Shown here piece by piece: positions 38,051-47,698 of a stretch of 64,000 nucleotides of DNA. The stretch lies in the NCBI RefSeq assembly GCF_029537235.1, contig NZ_CP120639.1:1022622-1086621 (forward strand), in the 5' to 3' direction. Below the pieces are notes generated by a model, which was not told where the DNA came from, did not search any database, and was given only the letters and a program-made list of their open reading frames with translations. The DNA comes from Rhizobium sp. 32-5/1. GTDB lineage: Bacteria > Pseudomonadota > Alphaproteobacteria > Rhizobiales > Rhizobiaceae. A program made the translations under genes and the position numbers. Each line of letters starts with the position of its first letter. The first letter of the stretch is position 1.

Positions 38051-39153
38051 TCACTTCGAGGCGATGCGATAGTCTGCAAACATCGGATCGCGTTTGCGGA
38101 CGAGCGCCGCGCCTTCAAACAGCCTTCGGCTGGTTCTCATCACCGAGACCGTCGGACTGTTGTCTCCCTGGGCTTTCTCGATGCGAATGCGGAGAAGGCC
38201 CGTCGGATGTTCCCATGCCAGCGACACCGGCAAGGTCAAGTTTGGAAAATGTTCCCCGACGAGGCTCGTGGGGATCGTGGCGGCAAGTCCTAAGCTGACC
38301 GCACCGGTCGTTGCCAGCGCTGTATGACAGTTCGCCGGGGTGAAATAGCGGACGGCGAGATCACCGTCACCAAGCGGCGCGCCGATGAGGGTCGGCTTCG
38401 GCAGGACAGACTGGCTGACGTCGCCGAGCCCCATCATGCGTCCCGCCTCGCGTCTCACGGTTTCGAGCCGTGTCATGAAAGCACTGTCCGCGTCGAGAAC
38501 GGCGGCTGCCTCGGAACCGGTGAAGCCGAAATCCGAGGCGCGCATTACCACCAGTGGCGTTGCACCGTCGACCAAGGTCGCATCGACGTCGTGCACCCGA
38601 TCGACCGCATTGCCGGTCGGCAGGAGCTTGCCCGTCTTGGCGCCGATGGCATTGCGGAAGGCGAGGTAGACGGGAGCCGCAGTTCCGGGAACTCCGTCGA
38701 TCTGCGCTTCGCCCTGATAGACCATCCGGCCCTGCGGGTGCGCACGCGCGCCTCGATGATCTTACCGGTGTTGACGTTGTGGACGCGAATGAGCGTCTCC
38801 CCCACTTCAACCGGAATCAGGCCGGCCTCGATGGCGAATGGACCAACGGCCGAAAGCATGTTGCCGCAATTGGGCGCTGTATCGACCGTCTTTTCCAGAA
38901 CTTTGACTTGGACGAACAGGTAGTCCACGTCCGCGTCCGGATGGGTCGACGGTCCGATAATCGCGACCTTGCTGCTGAGCGGATTGCCTCCACCGATGCC
39001 GTCGATTTGCAAGGGATGCCCCGAACCCATGATTTCCAGAAGGAGAAAATCCCGTTCGACCGGATCTGCCGGAAGGTCGCGGGACAGGAAGAAGGGTCCC
39101 TTCGACGTTCCGCCGCGCATCATGACGCAGGGTATCCTGATCAGGTCGTCCAT
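38051..39153 (-). pseudogene. PrpF-family isomerase (4-oxalomesaconate tautomerase-like), frameshifted
   Basis: About 367 residues of the PrpF/GalD family: MDDLIRIPCVMMRGGTSKGP, GSGHPLQIDGIGGGNPLSSK, NCGNMLSAVGPFAIEAGLI and, in the second frame, SEAAAVLDADSAFMTRLETV and FTPANCHTALATTGAVSL. The catalytic Cys pair of the family (RGGTSKG-linked Asn/Cys region; NCGN) is present. Members isomerise 2-methylaconitate or 4-oxalomesaconate. The frame breaks near 38740. Adjacent TctABC suggests the same acid is imported and isomerised. Confidence 0.85.
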
Positions 39154-39252
39154 TCGCCGTCATCCTCCAAGCCGATCTCTACCAGCCGTGGAGGAGAGTT
39201 CTCACGTCAGAAATCAGTTGTGAAATGCAAAGAATTGCGTGATTATTGCGTT

Positions 39253-40151
39253 ATGCGGAATAATTTCGAATTTCTCGACCTGAAGGCATTTCTCGCCGTC
39301 CTTGATCTGGGCTCATTCAACGAAGCAGCCCGACAGCTGAATCTGTCACAACCTGCGCTTTCAAGGCGCATTAAGGGATTTGAGCAGGCGGTCGGAGCCC
39401 AGCTGATCGAAAGAACGACCCGGCACGTAGCCCAGACCCAGATCGGGCGAGAGCTTTTGCCGCTTGTGCGGCGCCTTGTCGATGAATTCGAAGATTCCAT
39501 TCTTTCAATCAGTGATCTCGGTGGACGGCATCGCGCGCAGGTGACGATCGCCTCGGTTCCGACGGCTGCCTTCTACTTTCTTCCCAGGGTTGTGCGGTCC
39601 TTTAACGAAAAGTTCCCGGAATCCGTTTTCGTATTCTCGACATCTCGGCCAATGAAGGGCTCGATGCGGTTGCGAACGGCGAAGTAGAGTTTGGTATCAA
39701 TATCACTGGCGCTGCGCGCGCCGATCTCAATTTCACACCTTTGATCGAGGATCCCTTCGTCCTGGCATGTCGGCGTGATCATCCGCTGGCCACCGCCACG
39801 TCGCTTACCTGGGCAGACCTCGCCGGCCATCCCTTGATCGGTGTCAGCAAGACGAGTGGTAACCGGGCCGTTCTTGACAGGGCTCTGACGACTGCCCAAG
39901 TGCAGCTTAACTGGTTCTATGAGGTCAACCATCTCTCGACGTCTCTCGGTCTGGTTGAGGCAGGGCTCGGCATTTCTGTGATGCCGAAGCTCGCGACACC
40001 ACAGTTGGAGCATCCCGTCATTGCGACGGTGCCACTTAAGGGGCCTCCGGTCAGTCGCACCATCGGACTTGTTGAACGCCGCGGCGGGCGTCTATCGCCG
40101 GCGGCGATCCGCTTCCGGGAAATGCTGATTCAGGAATGGACGGACTGTTGA
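39253..40151 (+). pseudogene. LysR-family regulator, frameshifted
   Basis: About 299 residues: HTH FLDLKAFLAVLDLGSFNEAA then QPALSRRIKGFEQAVGAQLI, and effector domain split between frames (VTIASVPTAAFYFLPRVVRS; then LDISANEGLDAVANGEVEFG; FVLACRRDHPLATATSLTWA). The break is near 39626-39630 after TTTT; length 3n+2 fits one missing base. Divergent from the isomerase-TctCBA operon by 99 bp, so it probably controls it. Confidence 0.88.
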
Positions 40152-40440
40152 CAGCCGTTTTTGGGGCAGCCTTGCACCATCAATAGCGCGTTCGATTGGG
40201 GCAGATCTCGAAGCGCGTCAGAGATCGGGGCACGCACTCTCCCTGAACCCATGACCGCGGAGTCTTTTCGTCGAAGGTTTGCCCAACCGTGTCGTGCTCC
40301 CGCGTTCCAGCGCGCAGGCGCTTGACGTGCAAGCGCAGAGCACTACGTAGATCCTTGTCCCCAGTAAACGATACTTTACCTTGCGCAAGTCGGACCCTTC
40401 AGGTTCAGACGCGCCATTTCACTGGCGTTGGGCCACAAGG

Positions 40441-41529
40441 TCATGGATTGTCGGGTAACAGAGCAGCGTTACCGTCTGTCTTGCCAAGTCGCGTGATGTT
40501 TCCGACAAGCGTCTGCCCGAGTTTCAGGGACGCCGCAAGCGCGCCGGCCATTTGCGGCAGGATCAGCCATTCCAGCGTCCAGGCGGCGCCGGAGCGTTCC
40601 TGCTCGTGGACAAGCGCCTGGTGCATGCCGGACAGCTGGACTGCGTTGAAACGAGCAAGCGACACCAGCACTTCCGCGGCCACCGGGTTCTGTTTGTGCG
40701 GCATGGCCGATGATCCACCGCCGCCGGAAAGCGCGATCTCGTCGCCGATCTCGGCCATCAGGGCTACATCCTGTCCGAATTTCCCGAGGCTTCCTGATAT
40801 CAGCGAGAAGAGTCCGGCAATCTCGGCAAGGCCATCGCGCCGGTTCTGCCATTGCGGCCGGTCCGTGAGGCCGAGTTCGGCGGCAAGTGCCGCTCGCAGG
40901 ACCCGTCCCTTGTCACTGAATTTCTCCAGCGTCCCGGCTGCACCACCGAACTGGACTGCGAAGGCGGTTTCGTCCAGGGCGGCCAGTCGTGCATGGTGCC
41001 GTTCCAGTGGTTCGCGCCAGGCGCGGATACGATCGGCCACGCGGATCGGGATTGCAGCCTGCATGCGGGTGTAGCCTGTCAATTCGGCCGTGCCGTGCTG
41101 GCTTTCCAACGACGTCATGACGTCGATGATCAAGGACAGCCGTGTCCGGGCAATGCCGCAGACTGCTTTCAGCCGCAACATCAGGCTGGTGTCGATGACG
41201 TCCTGACTGGTGGCTCCGAAATGCAGATAGGCCGCCGCATCGCCGCCGATCGCGTGGCGCATTTGTCGCACGAGTTCTGGAATTAGGACGCCGTCCCACG
41301 CGATCGCCTGTTTCAGAGAATTCACGTCCGGCCAGAAGGTTGCACAAAAGGCCGCGATACGCTCGGCTGCGTCTACTGGAATGAACCCGTGCCGTGCCTG
41401 CACGATGGCGAGCGACGCCTCGAAGGCGAGCATTGCTTTCAGGTCCGCCTCCGCCGAAAAGAAAGACGCAATCTCGGGGTCGCCGAGAAGGCCGGACAGG
41501 ATTGGGTGGTCGAAAGCGGAATAGGTCAT
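40441..41529 (-). CDS. pcaB: 3-carboxy-cis,cis-muconate cycloisomerase
   Basis: About 362 residues of the fumarase/aspartase superfamily. Signature GGGGSSAMPHKQNPVAAEVL with catalytic Ser in the flexible loop, plus HFGATSQDVIDTSLMLRL. Converts 3-carboxy-cis,cis-muconate, the product of PcaHG, to 4-carboxymuconolactone. Last gene of the pcaDCHGB operon. The ATG at 41529 is preferred; a GTG two codons earlier directly follows the pcaG stop. Confidence 0.95.
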   Translation of the reverse strand: MTYSAFDHPILSGLLGDPEIASFFSAEADLKAMLAFEASLAIVQARHGFIPVDAAERIAAFCATFWPDVNSLKQAIAWDGVLIPELVRQMRHAIGGDAAAYLHFGATSQDVIDTSLMLRLKAVCGIARTRLSLIIDVMTSLESQHGTAELTGYTRMQAAIPIRVADRIRAWREPLERHHARLAALDETAFAVQFGGAAGTLEKFSDKGRVLRAALAAELGLTDRPQWQNRRDGLAEIAGLFSLISGSLGKFGQDVALMAEIGDEIALSGGGGSSAMPHKQNPVAAEVLVSLARFNAVQLSGMHQALVHEQERSGAAWTLEWLILPQMAGALAASLKLGQTLVGNITRLGKTDGNAALLPDNP

Positions 41530-41535
41530 GCGCAC

Positions 41536-42150
41536 CTATATATCGAGAAAGACGGTTTCCTTCTCGCCCTGGAGATGGATGTCGAAGGTATAGACCGATC
41601 CCTCCACGGAAGCGATCAGGGTTTCGGCGCGCTGCCGGTGTTCGATGCGCAGAAGCAGCGGATCGCTTGCATTGGCCTCACTTTCTTCCGGAAAATAGAG
41701 CCGTGTCTGCAGGCCGATATTGATGCCTCGGGCGACGATCCAGAAGGTGATGTGCGGCGCCATCAGGCGGCCGTCCTTGAAAGGCACGCGTCCGGGCTTG
41801 ATGGTCTCGAAAACGTATCCGCCGGTTTCCGTGCTGGTCGGACAGCGGCCCCAGCCGGTGAAATCAGGATCGGCGGTCCCGCGAAGGTCGGACGGGCTGT
41901 TGTAGAGGCCTGACGCATCGGCCTGCCAGATTTCGATCATCGCATCCTTGAGCGGCGTGCCGGCGCCATCGATCACGCGGCCGCGAACCGTGATCCGCTG
42001 TCCAAGCGTGCGATCGTTGACCATTGCGGACCCAAGGTCCGTCTCGTAGACCCCTGAGATGCCGGCGAAATTGGGCATGCAGCCGATATGGACATAGGGG
42101 CCGGCGGTCTGCGAGGCCGTTTCCTTGAGCAGGTCGAGATACTGAACCAT
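41536..42150 (-). CDS. pcaG: Protocatechuate 3,4-dioxygenase alpha subunit
   Basis: 204 residues, the usual length. Contains the intradiol dioxygenase fold (QRITVRGRVIDGAGTPLKDA, MIEIWQADASGLYNSPSD, FTGWGRCPTSTETGGYVFET). The alpha subunit lacks the iron ligands, which are in PcaH, and completes the active-site pocket. The ATG at 42150 overlaps the pcaH stop (TGATG), so the two subunits are translationally coupled and made in equal amounts. Confidence 0.96.
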   Translation of the reverse strand: MVQYLDLLKETASQTAGPYVHIGCMPNFAGISGVYETDLGSAMVNDRTLGQRITVRGRVIDGAGTPLKDAMIEIWQADASGLYNSPSDLRGTADPDFTGWGRCPTSTETGGYVFETIKPGRVPFKDGRLMAPHITFWIVARGINIGLQTRLYFPEESEANASDPLLLRIEHRQRAETLIASVEGSVYTFDIHLQGEKETVFLDI

Positions 42151-42897
42151 CAATTGCCCTCCAGCCGGTTTTCAAAGAGCGTCGATCGCCGGCCGCGCAG
42201 GACGATGTCGAACTTGTAGGCGCGCGCGTCCATCGGGATGGTGTTGGCCATGTCGAGCGGCGCGATCAACAGTTCGATCGCCCGCTTGTCGGGGATGGTC
42301 GACACGATCGGACAGCGCCAGATCAGCGGATCGCCCTCGAAATACATCTGGGTGATCAGGCGCTGGGCAAAGCCATGGCCGAAAACGGAAAAATGAATAT
42401 GCGCCGGGCGCCAGTCGTTGACGCCGTTCGGCCAGGGGTAGGGACCGGGCTTGATCGTGCGGAAACGGTAAGACCCGTCTTCTGCTGTAATCATGCGGCC
42501 GCAGCCGCCGAAATTCGGATCGAGCGGTGCGAGATAGCTTTCCTTCTTGTGGCGATAGCGTCCGCCGGCATTGGCCTGCCAGAATTCGAGAAGTGCTCCC
42601 GGCACCGGACGTCCGCGTTGGTCGAGCACGCGGCCATGCACGATGATGCGCTCGCCGATCGCCGATTCGCCTGATTTGGCGAAATTGTGAATCAGGTCGT
42701 CGTCCAGTTCGCCCAACATGGCATGGCCGAAGACCGGGCCGGTAATTTCTGAAAGCGTGTTGTCGAGTGCCAAAGCGCCTTTTGCGGCGAGCGCAGCACA
42801 CTGGTTTTGTAGGCAGGTGTCAGCGCCGGCGCGTGCCAGTCACGGTCTCGGGGAAGAAGGCGCCGGTCTCCGGCTTGGTTTTGGACATATCGGACAT
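42150..42897 (-). pseudogene. pcaH: Protocatechuate 3,4-dioxygenase beta subunit, two frameshifts
   Basis: About 249 residues. Iron ligands are all visible: Tyr in ANAGGRYRHKKESY, Tyr in TIKPGPYPWPNG and the two His of RPAHIHFSVFG. The enzyme opens protocatechuate between the hydroxyls to give 3-carboxymuconate. The N-terminus (PRDRDWHAPALTPAYKTSVL) lies in another frame; missing bases are in the GGGG run at 42850-42853 and the AAA run at 42772-42774. Length 3n+1 agrees with two lost bases. It follows pcaC by 11 bp. In an otherwise intact operon these are most likely sequencing errors. Confidence 0.93.
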
Positions 42898-42908
42898 TTT
42901 GGCCCTGC

Positions 42909-43313
42909 CTACTCTGCTTTCCCAGCATCCATTTCACTGAAAACCTGCTTGGCGATCCGGATCGCGCTGTTGGCGGCCGGGACCCCGGCATAGATCGCCA
43001 CGTGCAGCAGCGCCTCGCCGATGTCTTCGCGGGTCGCCCCCGTATTGGCGGTGGCGCGAATGTGCATCGCCACCTCTTCGTCATGCCCAAGCGCGGCCAG
43101 AAGCGCGATCGTCACCATCGACCGCTCGCGCTTCGACCAGGCCGGCCTCGACCAGACATGGCCCCAGGCCGCCTCGGTGATCAGTTCCTGGAAAGGGCTG
43201 TCAAACGCAGTCGCTGCCGCGGTAGCGCGATCGACATGGGCGTCGCCGAGAACCGAACGCCGCGTCGCCAGCCCCTGCCGGTAGCGCTCGGAAGACATGC
43301 GGCCGTCAGTCAT
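42909..43313 (-). CDS. pcaC: 4-carboxymuconolactone decarboxylase
   Basis: 134 residues, CMD family: FQELITEAAWGHVWSRPAWS, SMVTIALLAALGHDEEVAMH and TREDIGEALLHVAIYAGVPA. Decarboxylates 4-carboxymuconolactone to 3-oxoadipate enol-lactone. Stand-alone, not fused to PcaD as in some actinobacteria. Its ATG overlaps the pcaD stop by 8 bases. Confidence 0.96.
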   Translation of the reverse strand: MTDGRMSSERYRQGLATRRSVLGDAHVDRATAAATAFDSPFQELITEAAWGHVWSRPAWSKRERSMVTIALLAALGHDEEVAMHIRATANTGATREDIGEALLHVAIYAGVPAANSAIRIAKQVFSEMDAGKAE

Positions 43314-44118
43314 GGGGTTTCTCTCCGGAAGGTAGCGTGTCGATGAAGGCGCGCAGGATTTCGGTCAGAATCTCCGGCTGTTCCACGCAGGGAATATGGC
43401 CGGAACCCTTGATGACTTCGTAGCGGGCGCCGGGGATGAGTTTCGCCATCGACAGCACCAGATCTGGCGGCGTCGAGCCGTCCTGGTCGCCGACGATGCA
43501 GATGGTCGGGACCGTTATGCGCCCGGCGGCCAGCGTATAGTCGGCGTCGCGGATTGCCGCGCAAAGGGCGGTATAACCGGCCACCGGCTGGCGGATGAGC
43601 ATATTGCGATAACCGGCGAGCGCCAGCGCCTGCTGCGAGCGGAAGGCTGGCGTGAACCAGCGTTCGAGTATCGCATCGGCGATGCTGTCGATGCCGTTGC
43701 TCTCAATGGCTGTGATGCGGCCGTTCCAGATGTCAGGCGTTCCGATCCTGTGCGCCGTGTCGCAGAGAATGAGCGCCCGCACGAGATCAGGACGTCGCTC
43801 ATAAAGTCCCTGAGCGATCAGCCCGCCAACGGACAGGCCGCAGATGATGGCGTCCTTGACGGCGAGATGATTCAGAAGCTTGATGAGATCGTCGACATGG
43901 GTCTCGATGTTGACCGGCGCCGCGCCGATGTCCGACAGGCCCTGGCCGCGTTTGTCATAGGTGACAACAGGGAAATCGCCGGCGAGCCGCACGATGACAT
44001 CGCGCCAGATGCGAAAGTCGGTGCCAAGCGAATTGGCAAAGACGATCACAGGTTTGCCGGCAGGCCCGCCGATGGTCTGGTAGTGCAACGCTATGTCGTT
44101 GATCTGGGCAAACTGCAC
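43306..44118 (-). CDS. pcaD: 3-oxoadipate enol-lactonase
   Basis: 270 residues, alpha/beta hydrolase: VIVFANSLGTDFRIWRD (oxyanion region), YDKRGQGLSD, nucleophile Ser in CGLSVGGLIAQGLY, Asp in VGDQDGSTPP and His in KGSGHIPCVEQP. Hydrolyses the enol-lactone to 3-oxoadipate. A GTG start at 44118 is chosen: GGAGGAGACCACC lies just upstream and it matches the family N-terminus (VQFAQIND); the in-frame ATG at 44187 would overlap the PcaQ operator region. First gene of pcaDCHGB. Confidence 0.95.
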   Translation of the reverse strand: MQFAQINDIALHYQTIGGPAGKPVIVFANSLGTDFRIWRDVIVRLAGDFPVVTYDKRGQGLSDIGAAPVNIETHVDDLIKLLNHLAVKDAIICGLSVGGLIAQGLYERRPDLVRALILCDTAHRIGTPDIWNGRITAIESNGIDSIADAILERWFTPAFRSQQALALAGYRNMLIRQPVAGYTALCAAIRDADYTLAAGRITVPTICIVGDQDGSTPPDLVLSMAKLIPGARYEVIKGSGHIPCVEQPEILTEILRAFIDTLPSGEKPHD

Positions 44119-44187
44119 GGTGGTCTCCTCCAAGACGAGTTTGGAACTTTCATCTGGTTCGGTAAACTGATATTTTTCGATGAACAC

Positions 44188-44203
44188 TTAACCCAGAAGT
44201 TAT
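44188..44203. promoter_or_regulatory. PcaQ operator (pca box)
   Basis: On the minus strand the site reads ATAACT-TCTG-GGTTAA. The PcaQ consensus known from Sinorhizobium meliloti is ATAACC-N4-GGTTAA, so 11 of 12 specified bases agree. It sits in the 93-bp pcaD-pcaQ gap, 70 bp before pcaD and 9 bp before pcaQ, consistent with activation of pcaD and autorepression of pcaQ. Confidence 0.8.
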
Positions 44204-44211
44204 GAAATTAC

Positions 44212-45147
44212 ATGATCGATAGTCGCGTGAAGTTTCGCCATTTGCAGACCTTTGTCGAGGTGGCACGCCAGAAGAGTGTGATGAAGGCGGCCGGGCTGCT
44301 GCATGTGAGCCAGCCGGCGGTGACCAAGACCATTCGCGAACTGGAGGAGGTACTCGGCGTTTCCGTTTTCGAGCGCGACGGTCGCGGTATCAGGATCACC
44401 CGTTATGGCGAAGTGTTCCTGCGCCACGCCGGCGCCGCCCTGACGGCGCTGCGCCAGGGCCTCGATTCGGTGTCGAGCGCGCTTCAGGGCGATGCGCCGC
44501 CGATCCGCATCGGTGCCTTGCCGACAGTCTCGACCCGGATCATGCCGCAGGCGATCGCTGCCTTCCTCAAGGAGGGGACCGGCAGCCGCATCAAGATCGT
44601 CACCGGCGAGAATGCCGTGCTTCTCGAACAGTTGCGAATCGGCGATCTGGATCTCGTGATCGGTCGTCTCGCTGCGCCGGAGCAGATGACGGGTTTTTCC
44701 TTCGAGCATCTCTATTCCGAGCGCGTGGTGTTTGCGGTTCGCATCGACCATCCATTGCTGGAGAGCCGTCAGTCTGTCTTCTCGACGCTTGGCGACTATC
44801 CCATCCTAATGCCGACACGGGCGTCGATCATCCGGCCCTTTGTCGATCGTTTCCTGATCGCCAATGGCGTCGCCAGCCTTCCCAACCAGATCGAGACGGT
44901 ATCGGATGCTTTCGGTCGGGCGTTCGTTCGATCCAGCAATGCGGTGTGGATCATCTCGGCCGGCGTCGTCGAAAGCGATATCCGCGACGGTGTGATCCGG
45001 GCGCTGCCGATCGATACCAGCGAAACGAAGGGCCCGGTGGGTCTGACTATGCGCACGGATGCTGTTCCCAGCCTGCCGCTATCGCTGCTCATCCAGACGG
45101 TACGGGAGGCCGCCGAAAACGTCTCGCGGGGCGACGCCTTCAAATAA
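44212..45147 (+). CDS. pcaQ: LysR-family activator PcaQ
   Basis: 311 residues. Starts MIDSRVKFRHLQTFVEVARQ, HTH VSQPAVTKTIRELEEVLGVS, and a LysR effector domain (IRIGALPTVSTRIMPQAIAA). Position and N-terminus match PcaQ of rhizobia, which activates pcaDCHGB with 3-carboxymuconate or the carboxymuconolactone as coinducer. The operator lies immediately upstream. Confidence 0.96.
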   Translation: MIDSRVKFRHLQTFVEVARQKSVMKAAGLLHVSQPAVTKTIRELEEVLGVSVFERDGRGIRITRYGEVFLRHAGAALTALRQGLDSVSSALQGDAPPIRIGALPTVSTRIMPQAIAAFLKEGTGSRIKIVTGENAVLLEQLRIGDLDLVIGRLAAPEQMTGFSFEHLYSERVVFAVRIDHPLLESRQSVFSTLGDYPILMPTRASIIRPFVDRFLIANGVASLPNQIETVSDAFGRAFVRSSNAVWIISAGVVESDIRDGVIRALPIDTSETKGPVGLTMRTDAVPSLPLSLLIQTVREAAENVSRGDAFK

Positions 45148-45200
45148 ACGCACGCCAACCGTTTCCGGAGCCAATTGGTGGAACGCGCGCTTTCGCTTGT

Positions 45201-45863
45201 TCAATTGTCGGAATAGCGTTCCTCCGCCCATGGGTCGCCGCGCATGTGATAGCCGTTCCGCTCCCAGAAGCCAGCCTGGTCGGCGGTCAGGAACTCGATG
45301 CGGTTGATCCACTTGGCGGACTTCCAGAGATAGAGATGCGGCACGATCAGGCGCACCGGACCGCCATGGTCGCGGGTCAAGGGTTCGCCCTCCCAATGGG
45401 TGGCGAGGATCGCCTCTTCGGAGGCGAAGTCGGAAAGCGGCAGATTGGTGGTATAGCCGTCATAGCTGGTCAGCATAACAAAGGTGGCGTCCGGCCTCGG
45501 CATGATGTGGTCGAGCAGGTCGTGGGTGGCGACGCCTTCCCAGCTGTTGTCATAGCGCGACCATGTGGTGACGCAGTGCATGTCGGAGCGCTTTTTGCTC
45601 TTGGGTAGCGCGTCGAATGCTTGCCAGTCCAGCGACAGGCTGTTTTCGACGGCGCCGGTAACATCCAGCCGCCAAGTGTCGGTGCGAACAAGCGGTTGCT
45701 GCCCCAGATCGAGCACCGGCCAGTTCTTGACCAGATGCTGGCCGGGCGGAAGGCGGTCCGATTCCGGGCGCGTCGGGCGTCCGGTGAGGAATTTGCCCTG
45801 CTCGGCCCACTTGCGCTTGGAGGTCGTGAGCTTGCTTTCCGGTGCTTGCGTGTCGTCGGTCAT
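45201..45863 (-). CDS. Sulfite oxidase-like molybdopterin oxidoreductase
   Basis: 220 residues of the oxidoreductase molybdopterin-binding fold. The Mo-ligand Cys is in MHCVTTWSRYDNSWEGVATH; also LTSYDGYTTNLPLSDFASEE and GGPVRLIVPHLYLWKSAKWI. No signal peptide, so cytoplasmic, unlike MsrP. Substrate not established for this short subgroup. It sits convergent to pcaQ and separates the two pca blocks; no link to aromatic catabolism is evident. Confidence 0.9.
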   Translation of the reverse strand: MTDDTQAPESKLTTSKRKWAEQGKFLTGRPTRPESDRLPPGQHLVKNWPVLDLGQQPLVRTDTWRLDVTGAVENSLSLDWQAFDALPKSKKRSDMHCVTTWSRYDNSWEGVATHDLLDHIMPRPDATFVMLTSYDGYTTNLPLSDFASEEAILATHWEGEPLTRDHGGPVRLIVPHLYLWKSAKWINRIEFLTADQAGFWERNGYHMRGDPWAEERYSDN

Positions 45864-45930
45864 GATGGGATTCCGGCTTCGGTTAAAACCTTAGATGTTG
45901 CCAAGCTGCGCCATGTCAAGCGCCGCAAAG

Positions 45931-46686
45931 TCAGCGGAGAACCTGCTTCAGGGCGGACTGCGCTTCGCGAAGAGCCGGCAGATATCTCTCCACCAGCGCG
46001 GCCGCTGGAACGCTCGCGGCCGGAGCGCCGATGTTCAGGGCGGCGACGATCCGGCCCCGGTCATTCTCCAGCGGTACGGCGATCGAGCAGAGGCCGAGTT
46101 CGAGTTCCTGATCGATCAGCGCGTAGCCCTGTATCCGCACGCGACGCAGTTCGGCGATGATCTCGTCGGGGGCTGTCAGGGTATGGGATGTATTGGCCTT
46201 GAGATCCGAGCGGGACAGAATGGCCTTCGCATCGTCCTCGGGCAGGGCGGCGAGCAGCACGCGGCCCATCGAGGCGCAATAGACGGGCAGGCGGCTGCCG
46301 GGTGTCAGGTTGATCGACATCACCCGCTTCTGCGCCGCGCGGGCGATGTAGACGATGTCGGTCCCGTCGAGCACGGAGACGGAGGCGCTCTGTCCGGTGC
46401 GCTCGGAAAGCTGGTCGAGAGTGGGTTGCACGAGTGTCGGAAGCGGGGTCGCCGCCAGATAGGCATGGCCGAGCCGCAGGATCTTTGGCGTCAGGGCGAA
46501 GAATTTTCCGTCATAGTCGGCATAGCCGAGTTCCGCGAGGGTCAGCAGGCAGCGACGGGCCGTGGCGCGGTCCAGACCGGTGGTCCTGGAGACGTCGGCA
46601 ATCGACAGGCGCGGTCGGGTCTCGTCGAAAGCTTCGATGACGCTGAGCCCCTTGGCAAAACCGCCGACGAAATCCGTTTCTCGCAT
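45931..46686 (-). CDS. pcaR: IclR-family regulator PcaR
   Basis: 251 residues. N-terminal IclR HTH (FAKGLSVIEAFDETRPRLSI, TTGLDRATARRCLLTLAELG) and effector domain (VPLENDRGRIVAALNIGAPA). Closely matches PcaR/PobR-type IclR proteins, which use 3-oxoadipate to activate pcaIJF. Start at 46686 with CGGAGAAGTTGCA upstream. Divergent from pcaI, with a long inverted repeat between. Confidence 0.94.
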   Translation of the reverse strand: MRETDFVGGFAKGLSVIEAFDETRPRLSIADVSRTTGLDRATARRCLLTLAELGYADYDGKFFALTPKILRLGHAYLAATPLPTLVQPTLDQLSERTGQSASVSVLDGTDIVYIARAAQKRVMSINLTPGSRLPVYCASMGRVLLAALPEDDAKAILSRSDLKANTSHTLTAPDEIIAELRRVRIQGYALIDQELELGLCSIAVPLENDRGRIVAALNIGAPAASVPAAALVERYLPALREAQSALKQVLR

Positions 46687-46714
46687 TGCAACTTCTCCGT
46701 AGATCAATGTAATG

Positions 46715-46749
46715 TGTGCGATATATGAACAAATGTCAATTATCGCACA
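46715..46749. promoter_or_regulatory. Inverted repeat between pcaR and pcaI, probable PcaR site
   Basis: TGTGCGATA and TATCGCACA form a perfect 9-bp inverted repeat with a 17-base centre, in the 141-bp divergent gap. IclR proteins bind such sites as dimers of dimers. It is 28 bp from the pcaR start, suited to control both directions. Confidence 0.7.
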
Positions 46750-46827
46750 AAATATTTGACGTCCTGCGTCCTGCGGATTTAACTCCAGCCAGAAAGCGGC
46801 TTGATCAAGCAGCCGGGAGGAGACGAT

Positions 46828-47688
46828 ATGGCGCGGTTGTGTTCCCTGTCAGAGGCGATTGCAGACAATGTTTGGGATGGCGATACGGTCGCCATGGAGG
46901 GGTTTACCCATCTCATTCCCTATGCGGCCGGCCACGAGGTCATCCGGCAGGGGCGGCGCGATCTCTATCTCGTGCGGATGACGCCTGATATCATCTATGA
47001 CCAGTTGATCGGCGCCGGCTGCGCGCGCGGCATGAAATTCTCCTGGGGCGGCAATCCCGGCGTCGGTTCGCTGCATCGGTTCCGCGACGCGGTCGAAAAC
47101 CAGTGGCCGCGGGCGCTGGACATCGAGGAGCATTCCCATGCGGCGATGGCCAATGCCTATGAGGCTGGCGCCGCCAGTTTGCCGTTCGCCATGTTGCGTG
47201 GCTATATCGGCGCCGACCTGCCGAAGGTCAATCCGAACATCAGAAACGTGACCTGCCCATTCACCGGCGAAGTGCTGGCCGCTGTTCCCGCCATTCTACC
47301 GGATGTGTCGATCATCCACGCGCAGCGTGCCGACCGGAAGGGCAATGTGCTGATCGAAGGCATTACCGGCGTGCAGAAGGAGGCTGTGCTGGCCGCCAAG
47401 CGCTCGATCGTCACGGTCGAGGAGATCGTCGAGGAACTGAACCCGCCGTCGCCCAATTCCACCGTGCTGCCGAGCTGGGCCGTGACGGCGGTGGTGCATG
47501 TGCCGGGTGGGGCATTCCCGTCCTATGCCCATGGCTATTACCCGCGATCCAACGCCTTCTACATTGCCTGGGACAAGATTGCTCGCGAGCGCGAGACGTT
47601 TGCGGCCTGGATCGAAGAAAACGTCATGAAGGCGTCGCCGGAGGATTTCGGAAAGTACGCTGCGAAAAAGCCGGTCAAGGCAGCGTGA
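46828..47688 (+). CDS. pcaI: 3-oxoadipate CoA-transferase subunit A
   Basis: 286 residues, CoA-transferase family I. MARLCSLSEAIADNVWDGDT, VAMEGFTHLIPYAAGHEVIR and FSWGGNPGVGSLHRFRDAVE. Joins with PcaJ to transfer CoA from succinyl-CoA to 3-oxoadipate. Start at 46828 is set by GGGAGGAGACGAT. Ends 10 bp before pcaJ. Confidence 0.95.
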   Translation: MARLCSLSEAIADNVWDGDTVAMEGFTHLIPYAAGHEVIRQGRRDLYLVRMTPDIIYDQLIGAGCARGMKFSWGGNPGVGSLHRFRDAVENQWPRALDIEEHSHAAMANAYEAGAASLPFAMLRGYIGADLPKVNPNIRNVTCPFTGEVLAAVPAILPDVSIIHAQRADRKGNVLIEGITGVQKEAVLAAKRSIVTVEEIVEELNPPSPNSTVLPSWAVTAVVHVPGGAFPSYAHGYYPRSNAFYIAWDKIARERETFAAWIEENVMKASPEDFGKYAAKKPVKAA

Positions 47689-47698
47689 GGAACACGAG

